Shown here: in pieces, positions 8,845 to 16,797 of the stretch
How the letters are laid out: each line of letters starts with the position of its first letter
Numbering within the stretch: the stretch's first letter is position 1
Source of the DNA: Hyphomicrobiales bacterium
Lineage (GTDB): Bacteria; Pseudomonadota; Alphaproteobacteria; Rhizobiales; Rhizobiaceae
DNA: 44,026 nt
NCBI GenBank assembly: GCA_900470965.1
Contig: UCCS01000007.1
Span: 1 to 44,026 of the forward strand
Reading direction: 5' to 3'
The notes under the pieces: generated by a model
Databases searched by the model: none
Seen by the model: the letters and a program-made list of their open reading frames with translations, nothing else
What the model was told of the DNA's origin: nothing
Made by a program: the position numbers and the translations under genes

Positions 8845-9737
8845 CATCTGATAATGACATGCGATCCGCGGTGCTCAGCATCGGCCGGATCTATTGCGAC
8901 CTGATCTTCACAGGACTGGAGACCATGCCTGTGCTCGGGCGTGAGCTCTTTGCCCATGACTTGCGCATTGCAGCAGGCGGTGGCGCTTTCATCATGGCCG
9001 CTTATTCAGCCCATATCGGCCGCAAGACGGCTCTGCTCTCCCGTCTCGGCACCGATGGGCTTTCGAACGGCCTGATCGCGGAACTGCAAGCGAGCGGCGT
9101 CGACCTTCGTTTTCTCGACCGGGCGGCTGATGCCGGTCCGCAGGTCACCGTCGCGATCAACAATGGCGAGGAGCGGGCCTTTCTGTCCCGTCGTGCCGGC
9201 GGCGCGGAGCCGGCTACGCTCGGTGAGGCGCTTGCCTGGAACGAGGCGCGTCATCTGCACATCGCCGAATTTGCCACTTTGGCGGAAATCCCCGGTCTGA
9301 TCGCAAAGGCGAGGGAGAACGGTCTCACCGTATCGCTCGATCCGAGCTGGGACGAGACGCTGATCTACCAGCACGATTTCCTCGATCGCTGCGAGGGCGT
9401 CGATCTCTTCCTTCCGAATGTCGAGGAAGCCGTTGCCATCACCGGATACTCCGATCCGGACGTAGCGCTGGATAGGCTCGCCGAGCGCTTCCCGGCGGTG
9501 GCGTTGAAGGCTGGCGCCGGCGGAGCTTATTTCGCGGCCGGAGATCTGCGCCTCCATCAGAATGCCCCCACCGTCAATGTCGTGGATACGACCGGTGCGG
9601 GGGACGCCTTCAATGCCGGGCTCATCCATGCCTGGCTTGGCGGCGCGAGCGCCGATATCTGCCTGCGCGAAGGCATTGCCATGGGCAGCCTCGCGGTTCA
9701 GGCGGCAGGCGGCGCCGCAATTCTGCCTGCACGTTAG
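8841..9737 (+). CDS. PfkB-family carbohydrate kinase
   Basis: This 298-residue protein is a ribokinase/PfkB-superfamily sugar kinase. The C-terminal signature DTTGAGDAF (249-257) holds the catalytic Asp (255) and the anion hole. The N-terminal part has the AAGGGAFIMAAYSAHIGRKT Gly-rich segment typical of the sugar-binding face. Members phosphorylate ribose, fructose, KDG, nucleosides or fructosamine-type substrates at a primary hydroxyl. It overlaps the ATPase gene (ATGA) and is the last gene of the operon. The likely role is to trap or activate the imported compound or the product left after the lyase or deacetylase step. I see no clear terminator after it. The following 257 bp (9738-9994) hold no recognisable gene or structure. 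Confidence 0.92.
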   Translation: MTSDNDMRSAVLSIGRIYCDLIFTGLETMPVLGRELFAHDLRIAAGGGAFIMAAYSAHIGRKTALLSRLGTDGLSNGLIAELQASGVDLRFLDRAADAGPQVTVAINNGEERAFLSRRAGGAEPATLGEALAWNEARHLHIAEFATLAEIPGLIAKARENGLTVSLDPSWDETLIYQHDFLDRCEGVDLFLPNVEEAVAITGYSDPDVALDRLAERFPAVALKAGAGGAYFAAGDLRLHQNAPTVNVVDTTGAGDAFNAGLIHAWLGGASADICLREGIAMGSLAVQAAGGAAILPAR

Positions 9738-9994
9738 GGCTTGGACGATGCCGCGGCCTTTCCAGAGCCGTGGATCGCTCTAGGTCGACCGAATTATTCG
9801 CGTCGGGCCCGCGGGCTTGTTGCCGAACAGCTTTCGCTGACTGCGCCATCCAGCTGTTTCCTTACGAATATTTCATGTTTTTCAGCCGCATTTCCGTGCC
9901 ATCGTCAGGGCATCGGTAATGTTGGGTTCATCTTCGGCATGATTATCTCGGCGTGAAGCAGGGCTGATACGGCGAAGCATACATCGAGGATTAG

Positions 9995-11293
9995 ATGGAC
10001 AATTTGGAGGCTGGCAAAGAGACCGGTTCTGTAACAGGCGCAAATGCCGATCTGGCTGCCGTGCTGGTCGCTGGCCGGCAGAGCAAGGGCCGTCGCTGGC
10101 GTGGACGCCTGATCGTTCTGGTGCTCGTGATCCTGGCTGCTGCCGCTGCCGCCTATTTCTATGCGGGCCGAGGCCGTGCCGAAATCACCTACACGACCCA
10201 GCCGGTCAAGCGCGGCGACCTCACAGTGCTCGTCACCGCCACCGGTTCCGTCCAGCCGACCCAACAGGTGGATATATCGAGCGAATTGTCGGGTACCATG
10301 CGCGACGTCAATGTCGACTATAACAGCACCGTCAAGGCAGGCGATGTTCTGGCCGTCCTCGATACCAACAAGCTGGAAGCCGATGTGAAGAGCTCGCGTG
10401 CCAAGCTCAACTCGGCAAAGGCCAATGTGGTCAAGGCGAATGCCGATCTGGAATCGGCTGCGACCTCGCTCGACCGCCTGAAGAGCCTCGTGAAAAGTAA
10501 CGTCTCCACCCAGCAGAGCCTCGACGACGCGACCTACAAATATGACTCTGCAGTCGCCGCCAAGGATATCAATGAGGCCGAGGTCCTGGCCTCCGAGGCG
10601 GACCTGCAGCTTGCAGAGGTCAATCTCGGCAAGGCGAAGATCGTCTCGCCGATCGATGGCGTGATCCTCACCCGCTCCGTCGATCCGGGTGCGACCGTTG
10701 CTGCCTCGCTTTCGGCGCCCGTGCTTTTCACAATTGCCGGCGATCTCAAGAAGATGGAGCTGCAAGTGGATGTCGATGAGGCTGATGTCGGCCAGATCGC
10801 CGTCGGCCAGAAGGCGACTTTCACTGTCGATGCCTATCCCGACCGCACCTTCCCAGCCGTGATCGAGCAGATCCGCTTTGCCTCCGAAGTGGTCAACAAT
10901 GTCGTCACCTACAAGGCGGTCCTCTCGGTTGACAATGCCGACTTGCTGCTGCGCCCCGGCATGACGGCGACATCGGATATCACCGTCGAGGCCGTCAAGG
11001 ATACCCTGATGGTGCCGAATGCGGCCCTCCGTTACGCGCCGCCGCAGGTGGAAGGGCGTGGTGGTCGCGGCATCTTCAGCCTGTTCCGTACGCCGCGTAT
11101 GCCTCGCAGTGGCGGCGGCGGTGATTCCAAACTTACCGGCACGCAGCGCCGCGTCTTTGTGCTACGCAACGGCCACCCTGCGCCCATCGTGATCCAGGTC
11201 GGCTCTTCCGATGGCCAGTTCACGCAGATCACCTCGGGCGAACTCACCGAAAAGGATGCAATCATCACCGATGCCGCGGCACGGACGAACTGA
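9995..11293 (+). CDS. MacA/HlyD-type periplasmic adaptor protein
   Basis: This 432-residue membrane-fusion protein has a short cytoplasmic N-terminus and one transmembrane anchor (about 38-56). The periplasmic part starts with a split biotinyl-lipoyl half (VTATGSVQPTQQVDISSELS). A helical hairpin rich in Ala/Lys/Asp (about 130-200) follows, then the second lipoyl half (IVSPIDGVILTRSVDPGATV) and beta-barrel domains. A Gly/Arg-rich insert near 350-375 is unusual. It should link the inner-membrane MacB-like transporter encoded next to an outer-membrane channel. The start at 9995 has an acceptable ribosome site (CGAGGA). The gene begins a three-gene operon (adaptor, ATPase, permease). No TolC gene is nearby, so a shared TolC is presumably used. 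Confidence 0.9.
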   Translation: MDNLEAGKETGSVTGANADLAAVLVAGRQSKGRRWRGRLIVLVLVILAAAAAAYFYAGRGRAEITYTTQPVKRGDLTVLVTATGSVQPTQQVDISSELSGTMRDVNVDYNSTVKAGDVLAVLDTNKLEADVKSSRAKLNSAKANVVKANADLESAATSLDRLKSLVKSNVSTQQSLDDATYKYDSAVAAKDINEAEVLASEADLQLAEVNLGKAKIVSPIDGVILTRSVDPGATVAASLSAPVLFTIAGDLKKMELQVDVDEADVGQIAVGQKATFTVDAYPDRTFPAVIEQIRFASEVVNNVVTYKAVLSVDNADLLLRPGMTATSDITVEAVKDTLMVPNAALRYAPPQVEGRGGRGIFSLFRTPRMPRSGGGGDSKLTGTQRRVFVLRNGHPAPIVIQVGSSDGQFTQITSGELTEKDAIITDAAARTN

Positions 11294-11305
11294 CGGGAGC
11301 CAATC

Positions 11306-12022
11306 ATGGAACGCCCGCCTCTTCTTGAGTTCAGGCAAGTCTCGAAAATCTACGGTGAGGGCGCTGCGGCTATCCGCGCGCTCGACCGCGTAGACCTTTC
11401 GATCCGCGAGCATGAATTCGTCGCGATCATGGGACCGTCCGGTTCCGGCAAGTCGACGGCGATGAATATTCTCGGCTGCCTCGATGTACCGACCTCGGGC
11501 GACTATGTTTTCCAGGGCATTTCGACAGGCGGCTTCGACCGCAGCCAACTAACGTTGCTGCGCCGCCATATGCTGGGCTTCGTCTTCCAGGGCTTCAACC
11601 TGTTGTCGCGCACATCTGCAGTCGAGAATGTCGAACTGCCGCTGATCTATCGCGGCATGGCGGTCGGCGAGAGGCGCAGGCGGGCGAGGGAGGCGCTCGG
11701 CCTCGTCGGCCTGTCGGGCAGGGAAAACCACAAGACGCAGGAACTCTCCGGCGGTCAGCAGCAGCGCGTGGCGATCGCCCGCGCCATCGTCACCGAACCA
11801 GCGCTGCTGCTTGCCGACGAGCCGACCGGCAACCTCGACACCAAGACCAGCATGGAGATCATGGATCTGATGACGCGGCTGAACCGTGAACAGGGCATTA
11901 CCATCGTCATGGTCACGCACGAGCCTGACATCGCCGCCTATGCCGGACGCCTGCTGCGCTTCGTCGACGGCAAGCTGGAAACCGAGGTCGAGCATCAGCG
12001 GAGGGCGGAACATGTTCTTTGA
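11306..12022 (+). CDS. MacB/LolD-type ABC ATP-binding protein
   Basis: This 238-residue ATPase carries Walker [10 protein letters not shown] (43-51), signature [14 protein letters not shown] (near 147-160) and Walker [13 protein letters not shown]. This is the exact style of the LolD/MacB/FtsE group that drives mechanotransmission by FtsX-fold permeases. It starts 12 bp after the adaptor gene and overlaps the permease gene by 11 bp in another frame, so the three are co-expressed. In E. coli MacB the ATPase and permease are fused; here they are separate polypeptides. The exported substrate (macrolide, peptide, lipid or siderophore) cannot be told from sequence. Confidence 0.93.
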   Translation: MERPPLLEFRQVSKIYGEGAAAIRALDRVDLSIREHEFVAIMGPSGSGKSTAMNILGCLDVPTSGDYVFQGISTGGFDRSQLTLLRRHMLGFVFQGFNLLSRTSAVENVELPLIYRGMAVGERRRRAREALGLVGLSGRENHKTQELSGGQQQRVAIARAIVTEPALLLADEPTGNLDTKTSMEIMDLMTRLNREQGITIVMVTHEPDIAAYAGRLLRFVDGKLETEVEHQRRAEHVL

Positions 12023-13214
12023 GACGCTGAAGCTGGCGCTGCGCGCCATCAGCCGCAATCTTCTGCGTTCCTTCCTGACCGTGCTCGGCGTCGTCATCGG
12101 CGTTGCCGCCGTCATCGCGCTTGTCACCATCGGCAATGGCACGACGGCGCAGGTTTCGACCGAGCTTTCGCGCCTTGGCACCAACATGCTCTTTGTGCGC
12201 CCCGGCCAGTTTGGTCCCGGCCGCGCCAGTTCCGAGGCGCGGCGCTTCACGCTGAAAGATGTCGAGGCGATCCGCGATCAGGTCTCCGGTCTGCGGGCGG
12301 TGGCGCCGTCCAATCAGTCGACGGCGACGGTCATCTTCGGCGGGCAGAACCATTCCACCACGGTTTATGGAACGACCAACGACTATTTCATCGCACAGGA
12401 CTGGGATCTGGCGCTTGGCCGCAATTTCATGCCGGCAGAAGAGCGCGGCCAGTCGCGCTGCATCATCGGCGAGACTGTGCGCGAGCAGCTTTTCGGCGCC
12501 GCCGATCCGACCGGCCAGCTGATCCGTGTCGGCAAGGTTTCCTGCCCGGTCATCGGCGTCCTGGCAAAGCGCGGCCAGTCCGGCATGGGCAACGACCAGG
12601 ACGATGCCGTCATCATGCCCGTCAAGGTGTTCCAGCGACGCATCAGCGGCAGCTCCAATGTGCCGACGATCCTCATCTCCGCGCGTGACGGCGTCTCGAC
12701 ATCAAAGGTGCAAGCCGATGTCGAAAACCTGCTGCGCGAACGCCGCAAGATCATCCCCGGCCGTCAGGATGATTTCAACGTCAACGACATGACGCAGATC
12801 GCCGAAGCCATGACTGGTACGACGACGTTGCTGACCGGTCTGCTCGGCGCGGTCGCCGCCGTCAGCCTGCTCGTCGGCGGTATCGGCATCATGAATATCA
12901 TGCTGGTATCGGTGACGGAGCGCACGCGCGAGATCGGTATCCGCCTTGCGATCGGCGCACTTGAAAATCAGGTGCTGACGCAATTCCTCGTCGAGGCCGT
13001 CGCCCTGTCACTCTTCGGCGGCATAGCCGGCATCATGCTGGGGCTGACACTTGCATACGGTACGGTCAGCTTCCTCAATGTGCCCTTCGTGGTCAGCCCG
13101 CTTAACATCTTCATTGCCTTCGTCTTCTCGGCGGCAATCGGCATGATCTTCGGCTTCTTTCCGGCCAGACGCGCAGCACAGCTCAATCCCATCGAGGCGC
13201 TGCGTCACGAGTAA
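12012..13214 (+). CDS. MacB-like ABC permease (FtsX fold)
   Basis: I place the start at 12012, giving 400 residues ([10 protein letters not shown]), because a strong GGAGGG ribosome site lies just upstream. A longer in-frame reading would overlap the ATPase gene far too much. TM1 (about 20-45) is followed by a large MacB periplasmic domain (about 50-250). Three transmembrane segments follow at the C-terminus, including GGIGIMNIMLVSVTERTREIG, the hallmark of MacB/FtsX permeases. The final residues NPIEALRHE are also typical. With the ATPase and adaptor it should form a complete MacAB-like transporter lacking only the outer-membrane channel. Confidence 0.92.
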   Translation: MFFETLKLALRAISRNLLRSFLTVLGVVIGVAAVIALVTIGNGTTAQVSTELSRLGTNMLFVRPGQFGPGRASSEARRFTLKDVEAIRDQVSGLRAVAPSNQSTATVIFGGQNHSTTVYGTTNDYFIAQDWDLALGRNFMPAEERGQSRCIIGETVREQLFGAADPTGQLIRVGKVSCPVIGVLAKRGQSGMGNDQDDAVIMPVKVFQRRISGSSNVPTILISARDGVSTSKVQADVENLLRERRKIIPGRQDDFNVNDMTQIAEAMTGTTTLLTGLLGAVAAVSLLVGGIGIMNIMLVSVTERTREIGIRLAIGALENQVLTQFLVEAVALSLFGGIAGIMLGLTLAYGTVSFLNVPFVVSPLNIFIAFVFSAAIGMIFGFFPARRAAQLNPIEALRHE

Positions 13215-13243
13215 GGGGAGTGCTTTCGCGTACTGCATGACCT

Positions 13244-13253
13244 TGATATATCA
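13244..13253. promoter_or_regulatory. Upstream copy of palindrome TGATATATCA, candidate GntR operator
   Basis: A perfect 10-bp palindrome lies in the 102-bp gap before the GntR gene. The same ten bases recur at 13290, centre-to-centre 46 bp. Two identical sites in so short a gap, directly before a GntR-family gene, fit autoregulatory operators. Confidence 0.6.
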
Positions 13254-13289
13254 GGATAACTTGTCTTCGGCATTTAACCGTGCCAGTAT

Positions 13290-13299
13290 TGATATATCA
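13290..13299. promoter_or_regulatory. Downstream copy of palindrome TGATATATCA, candidate GntR operator
   Basis: The second copy ends 17 bp before the GntR start codon, where repressor binding would block transcription or initiation. It is identical to the copy at 13244-13253. The shared context TTGATATATCAG extends the match by one base on each side. Confidence 0.6.
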
Positions 13300-13316
13300 G
13301 TCTGGGATTCGCCCGC

Positions 13317-13931
13317 ATGCAGAAATCGCTAAGCCATCTCGCCTATCTGGCGCTGGAGCACGCTATCGTGACACTGGCTTTGGCGCCGGGTGCGTTGGTA
13401 ACGGAAAAACAGCTCATCGATCTTGCGGGCCATGGCCGCACACCGGTGCGCGAAGCGATCCAGAAGCTTGCCTGGCAGGGGCTGATCGTAGTGAAGCCGC
13501 GCGTCGGCCTGCAGATCGCCGAAATCCATGCTGAAGATCATGCCAATGTCATGCAGGTGCGCCGCAAGCTGGAGCCGGTTGCGGCAGCACTCGTCGCCGA
13601 TGCTGCGAATGAGGAGCAGAGGGCCCGGCTCGTTGCCTGCGCCCGCGCGATGGAAGAATGCGCTGTCAGCGGCGATGTGGCGGGCTTTTTCGCAGCCGAC
13701 AAGGCCTTTGACGAGATCCTCGAGGATGCCTGCCCGAACAGCTTCATGACCGCAGCATTGGGGCCGGTCCAGACCCATTCCCGCCGCCTGTGGTATTCGA
13801 CCGCCAATCCGGAACGGATGGATCGCTCCATCTCTCTCCACGTCGTAGTCATAACGGCTATTCATCAGGGTGAGGTCGAGCAGGCGCGCGAGGCCATGGC
13901 CGATCTGATCGATTATCTGAGCCAGAAATAG
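13317..13931 (+). CDS. GntR-family transcriptional regulator with FCD-like domain
   Basis: This 204-residue protein has an N-terminal winged helix (about 5-70) with the GntR recognition-helix pattern GRTPVREAIQKLAWQGLI. An all-helical effector-binding FCD-type domain (about 75-200) contains the EPVAAALVADAA segment. The start at 13317 (MQKSLSHLAY) has only a weak ribosome site. Two TGATATATCA palindromes precede it, suggesting autoregulation. It follows the MacAB-like genes in the same direction after a 102-bp gap, so it may regulate itself and perhaps the neighbouring transporter. The ligand is unknown; FCD regulators usually sense small organic acids or sugar acids. Confidence 0.9.
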   Translation: MQKSLSHLAYLALEHAIVTLALAPGALVTEKQLIDLAGHGRTPVREAIQKLAWQGLIVVKPRVGLQIAEIHAEDHANVMQVRRKLEPVAAALVADAANEEQRARLVACARAMEECAVSGDVAGFFAADKAFDEILEDACPNSFMTAALGPVQTHSRRLWYSTANPERMDRSISLHVVVITAIHQGEVEQAREAMADLIDYLSQK

Positions 13932-13932
13932 A

Positions 13933-13956
13933 AACGGCCCCGTCTCCGGAGCCGTT
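13933..13956 (-). terminator. Intrinsic terminator between the convergent gntR and fpr genes
   Basis: The arms AACGGC and GCCGTT enclose a further CCG/CGG stem with one mismatch and a 4-base loop. On the minus strand the hairpin is followed by a T-rich tract (GTTTCTATTTCT), so it best serves fpr. It may also stop gntR transcripts. Confidence 0.6.
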
Positions 13957-13979
13957 ACCTGGAAATCTATTTTCTGGCT

Positions 13980-14792
13980 TCAGCCGACGAAGGCGCGTTC
14001 AATCACGAATTCGGCGGGCTTGCTGTTGGCGCCTTCTTCGAGACCGGCCTTTTCCAGAAGCTCCTTTGTGTCCTTCAGCATGGCGGAGGAACCGCAGATC
14101 ATGCCGCGGTCGATTGCCGGATCGATCGGAGGCACGCCGAGATCGGTGAAGAGCTTGCCCGAGGAAATCAGGTCGGTGATGCGGCCGCGATATTCGAAAT
14201 CTTCGCGGGTGACGGTCGCATAGTGGCGCAGCTTGTCGCCGACGACTTCCTTGAGGAGCTCGTCATTCTGGATCTCGTGGACGAGATCGAAGCCATATTT
14301 CAGCTCGGAAATCTCGCGTGTCGTATGCGTGAGGATGACCTCGTCAAACTTCTCGTAGGTTTCCGGATCGCGGATGAGGCTCGCGAACGGTGCGACGCCG
14401 GTGCCGGTCGAGAACATGTAGAGGCGTTTGCCCGGGGTGAGCGCGTCGAGAACCAGCGTGCCCGTCGGCTTCTTGCGCATCAGCACCTGGTCGCCCGGCT
14501 TGATGAGCTGCAGATGCGAGGTCAGTGGGCCATCCGGCACCTTGATGGAGAAGAATTCCAGCTCCTCGGCCCAGGCCGGGCTTGCGATCGAATAGGCGCG
14601 GAAGACCGGTTTACCTTCGACCATCAGGCCGATCATCGCGAATTCGCCCGAACGGAAACGGAAGCCATCTGGCCGGGTCATCGTGAAACGGAAGAGCCGG
14701 TCAGTGTAATGCGTCACGCTCAGCACCGTCTCGGCGTAAACGCCGGCGGGAATGGCGGAGGCGAATTCTTCGGTCTTTGCAGGAGCGTTCAT
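13980..14792 (-). CDS. fpr: Ferredoxin/flavodoxin-NADP+ reductase
   Basis: This FAD enzyme moves electrons between NADPH and ferredoxin or flavodoxin, mainly for redox balance and oxidative defence. I choose the start at 14792 (MNAPAKTEEF), giving 270 residues, close to the bacterial FPR length. The longer upstream reading adds an 80-residue unstructured leader unlike the family. Visible motifs are the FAD-binding RAYSIASP (65-72), the NADP-binding GTGVAPFASLI (130-140) and a GMICGSSAML segment near the end. The chain ends in FVG, as in other alphaproteobacterial FPRs. The gene is divergent from pcs with 248 bp between them. Confidence 0.93.
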   Translation of the reverse strand: MNAPAKTEEFASAIPAGVYAETVLSVTHYTDRLFRFTMTRPDGFRFRSGEFAMIGLMVEGKPVFRAYSIASPAWAEELEFFSIKVPDGPLTSHLQLIKPGDQVLMRKKPTGTLVLDALTPGKRLYMFSTGTGVAPFASLIRDPETYEKFDEVILTHTTREISELKYGFDLVHEIQNDELLKEVVGDKLRHYATVTREDFEYRGRITDLISSGKLFTDLGVPPIDPAIDRGMICGSSAMLKDTKELLEKAGLEEGANSKPAEFVIERAFVG

Positions 14793-14901
14793 TTCGATAT
14801 CGGGCTCGTCGTTCGCAGGATGATCATCGGCATGCGAGGCAGATATTACAAAACCTCGCTGAATTAAAGGCAATCCATTCCATCGCACGGCTGGGGAGCG
14901 A

Positions 14902-14984
14902 AATATGCATGTCACGGTCAGGATTCTTGGCCTGTGATGAACTGTCGCTTTTGCGCTGGCTAAGCTATTCAAAGGATGCATATT
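14902..14984. repeat. Distant 9-bp inverted repeat between fpr and pcs
   Basis: AATATGCAT at 14902-14910 and its exact reverse complement ATGCATATT at 14976-14984 are separated by 65 bp in the fpr-pcs divergent region. The arms could be a pair of regulator half-sites or paired promoter-proximal boxes. I see no defined -35/-10 pair here, and the rest of 14793-15040 is unexplained. Confidence 0.3.
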
Positions 14985-15040
14985 AGGCGAAAAACGACGC
15001 CCGCCGCGGCGCGGGGCGCGACAGGTGGTCACGGGGGAAC

Positions 15041-15766
15041 ATGAAAATCTTCAATTACAAGCGCGTTCCTTACGCGGAAATGCGCGCATTTTCCGTCCAT
15101 ATACTGACGGCGTCCGGTTCCTTCCTTGCCTTTCTCGGTGTGGTGGCCGCCGCCGAGCATCGTTTCGTCGATATGTTCTGGTGGCTGGGCCTGGCACTCC
15201 TGGTCGATGGCATCGATGGGCCGATCGCCCGAAAGGTGCGCGTCAAGGAAGTCCTGCCCAACTGGTCCGGTGACACACTCGACAATATCATCGATTACGT
15301 GACCTATGTGCTGCTGCCGGCCTTTGCGCTCTATCAGAGCGGCATGATCGGCGAGCCCTGGTCCTTCGCCGCCGCCGGCATGATCGTCGTTTCCAGCGCC
15401 ATCTATTATGCCGATATGGGCATGAAGACGGAGGAGTATTTCTTTTCGGGCTTCCCCGTCGTCTGGAATATGGTGGTCTTCACGCTCTTCGTCATGCATG
15501 CGAGCGAAATGACCGCCTTTATCGTCGTCACCGTCTCCGTGATCCTGACTTTCCTGCCGATCAACTTCCTGCACCCCGTACGGGTCCAGCGTCTGCGCCC
15601 TTTGAACCTCGGCGTCTTTCTGCTGTGGTCGGCACTCGGTGCCTATTCGCTGCTGAAGTATTTCGACATGCCGCAATGGGCGGTCGTTCTCTTCATCGTG
15701 AGCGGGATCTATCTTTACGTTATCGGTGCCGTGCTCCAATTCTTCCCGGCGCTTGGACGTAAATGA
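15041..15766 (+). CDS. pcs: Phosphatidylcholine synthase (CDP-diacylglycerol-choline O-phosphatidyltransferase)
   Basis: This 241-residue polytopic inner-membrane enzyme condenses choline with CDP-diacylglycerol to give phosphatidylcholine and CMP, the one-step route known from rhizobia and other host-associated bacteria. The CDP-alcohol phosphotransferase motif is complete. D59-G60, A63-R64, G77, D81 and D85 match the D-G-x2-A-R...G-x3-D-x3-D pattern. About six to eight hydrophobic segments cover the rest. The length matches characterised Pcs proteins. The start at 15041 follows GGGGGAAC. The next gene begins 11 bp downstream in the same direction. Confidence 0.95.
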   Translation: MKIFNYKRVPYAEMRAFSVHILTASGSFLAFLGVVAAAEHRFVDMFWWLGLALLVDGIDGPIARKVRVKEVLPNWSGDTLDNIIDYVTYVLLPAFALYQSGMIGEPWSFAAAGMIVVSSAIYYADMGMKTEEYFFSGFPVVWNMVVFTLFVMHASEMTAFIVVTVSVILTFLPINFLHPVRVQRLRPLNLGVFLLWSALGAYSLLKYFDMPQWAVVLFIVSGIYLYVIGAVLQFFPALGRK

Positions 15767-15777
15767 GGTAGACTGAG

Positions 15778-16758
15778 ATGACAAAGACGAAAGCGGTTTC
15801 TTTCTCCAGAAACGGTGGTCCCGAGGTTTTCGAATATGTCGATATCGATCTGCCGCCGCCTTCTGAGGGGCAGGTGCAGATCCGCCAGCAAGCGGTCGGA
15901 CTGAATTTCATCGATGTCTATTTCCGCGATGGCACCTACAAGGCGCCGCATCTGCCCTTCGTGACCGGCAAGGAAGGCGCCGGCGTCGTCACATCCGTCG
16001 GCCCCGGCGCAGCCGATTTCGCCGTGGGCGACCGCGTCGCTTATGCCAGTGCCGATGGCGCCTATAGCGCGGACCGCAATATCGAGACGAAACATCTGGT
16101 AAAGGTGCCTGACGGCATCAGCCTGGAAACGGCCGCTGCCATGATGCTGAAGGGTATGACGGCGGAATATCTGTTGAACCGAACCTTCAAGGTCGGCCCC
16201 GAGACCGTGCTGCTGTTTCATGCCGCAGCCGGCGGCGTCGGCCTCATCGCCGGCCAGTGGGCGAAGGCGCTCGGTGCAACCGTCATCGGCACGGCAGGTT
16301 CCGCCGACAAGGTCCAGTTGGCGCTCGAACATGGCTATGATCATGTCATCAACTACAACACCGAGAACTTCGCAGAGCGCGTGCGGGAGATCACCGGTGG
16401 CAAGGGTGTGGACGTGGTCTATGACTCGATCGGCCGCGATACTTTCCCGCAATCACTTGATTGCCTGAAGCCGCGCGGGCTCTTCGCGTCGTTTGGCCAA
16501 TCCTCGGGCGCGATCGAGAATTTTACCATGGCGCATCTCGCCCAGAGGGGCTCGCTCTATGCCACGCGGCCGACGCTCTTCACCTATATCGCCTCACGTC
16601 AGGAGCTAACCGATTGTGCAAACCATCTATTTGATGTTGTGCGCAGCAACAAAGTGCGTATCAATATCAACCAAACCTATCCGCTGCGTGAGGTTGGGCG
16701 GGCCCACGCAGATCTGGAAACAAGAAGAACAACCGGAACGACGCTGCTGATTCCATGA
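15778..16758 (+). CDS. Zinc-independent quinone oxidoreductase-like protein (zeta-crystallin/QOR type)
   Basis: This 326-residue medium-chain dehydrogenase/reductase has the N-terminal GroES-like fold and then a Rossmann domain. Its dinucleotide loop reads HAAAGGVGLIAGQWAKALGA (about 149-168). The catalytic-zinc ligands and structural Cys cluster of alcohol dehydrogenases are absent, as in QOR. KEGAGVVTSVGPGAADFAVGDRVAY is the characteristic QOR segment. The expected reaction is NADPH-dependent reduction of quinones or enones in the cytoplasm. It lies 11 bp after pcs and 39 bp before the BMP-type transporter, so it may be read in one transcript with either. Confidence 0.92.
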   Translation: MTKTKAVSFSRNGGPEVFEYVDIDLPPPSEGQVQIRQQAVGLNFIDVYFRDGTYKAPHLPFVTGKEGAGVVTSVGPGAADFAVGDRVAYASADGAYSADRNIETKHLVKVPDGISLETAAAMMLKGMTAEYLLNRTFKVGPETVLLFHAAAGGVGLIAGQWAKALGATVIGTAGSADKVQLALEHGYDHVINYNTENFAERVREITGGKGVDVVYDSIGRDTFPQSLDCLKPRGLFASFGQSSGAIENFTMAHLAQRGSLYATRPTLFTYIASRQELTDCANHLFDVVRSNKVRININQTYPLREVGRAHADLETRRTTGTTLLIP

Positions 16759-16797
16759 GATCCGAACGGACCGGTCGGCAGAAGAAATGAGGGGAAC

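Noticed and set aside
9738..9994. Possible small gene or regulatory element between the PfkB and MacA-like genes
   Set aside because: No frame has a ribosome site or family resemblance, and I found no strong repeat or promoter pair.
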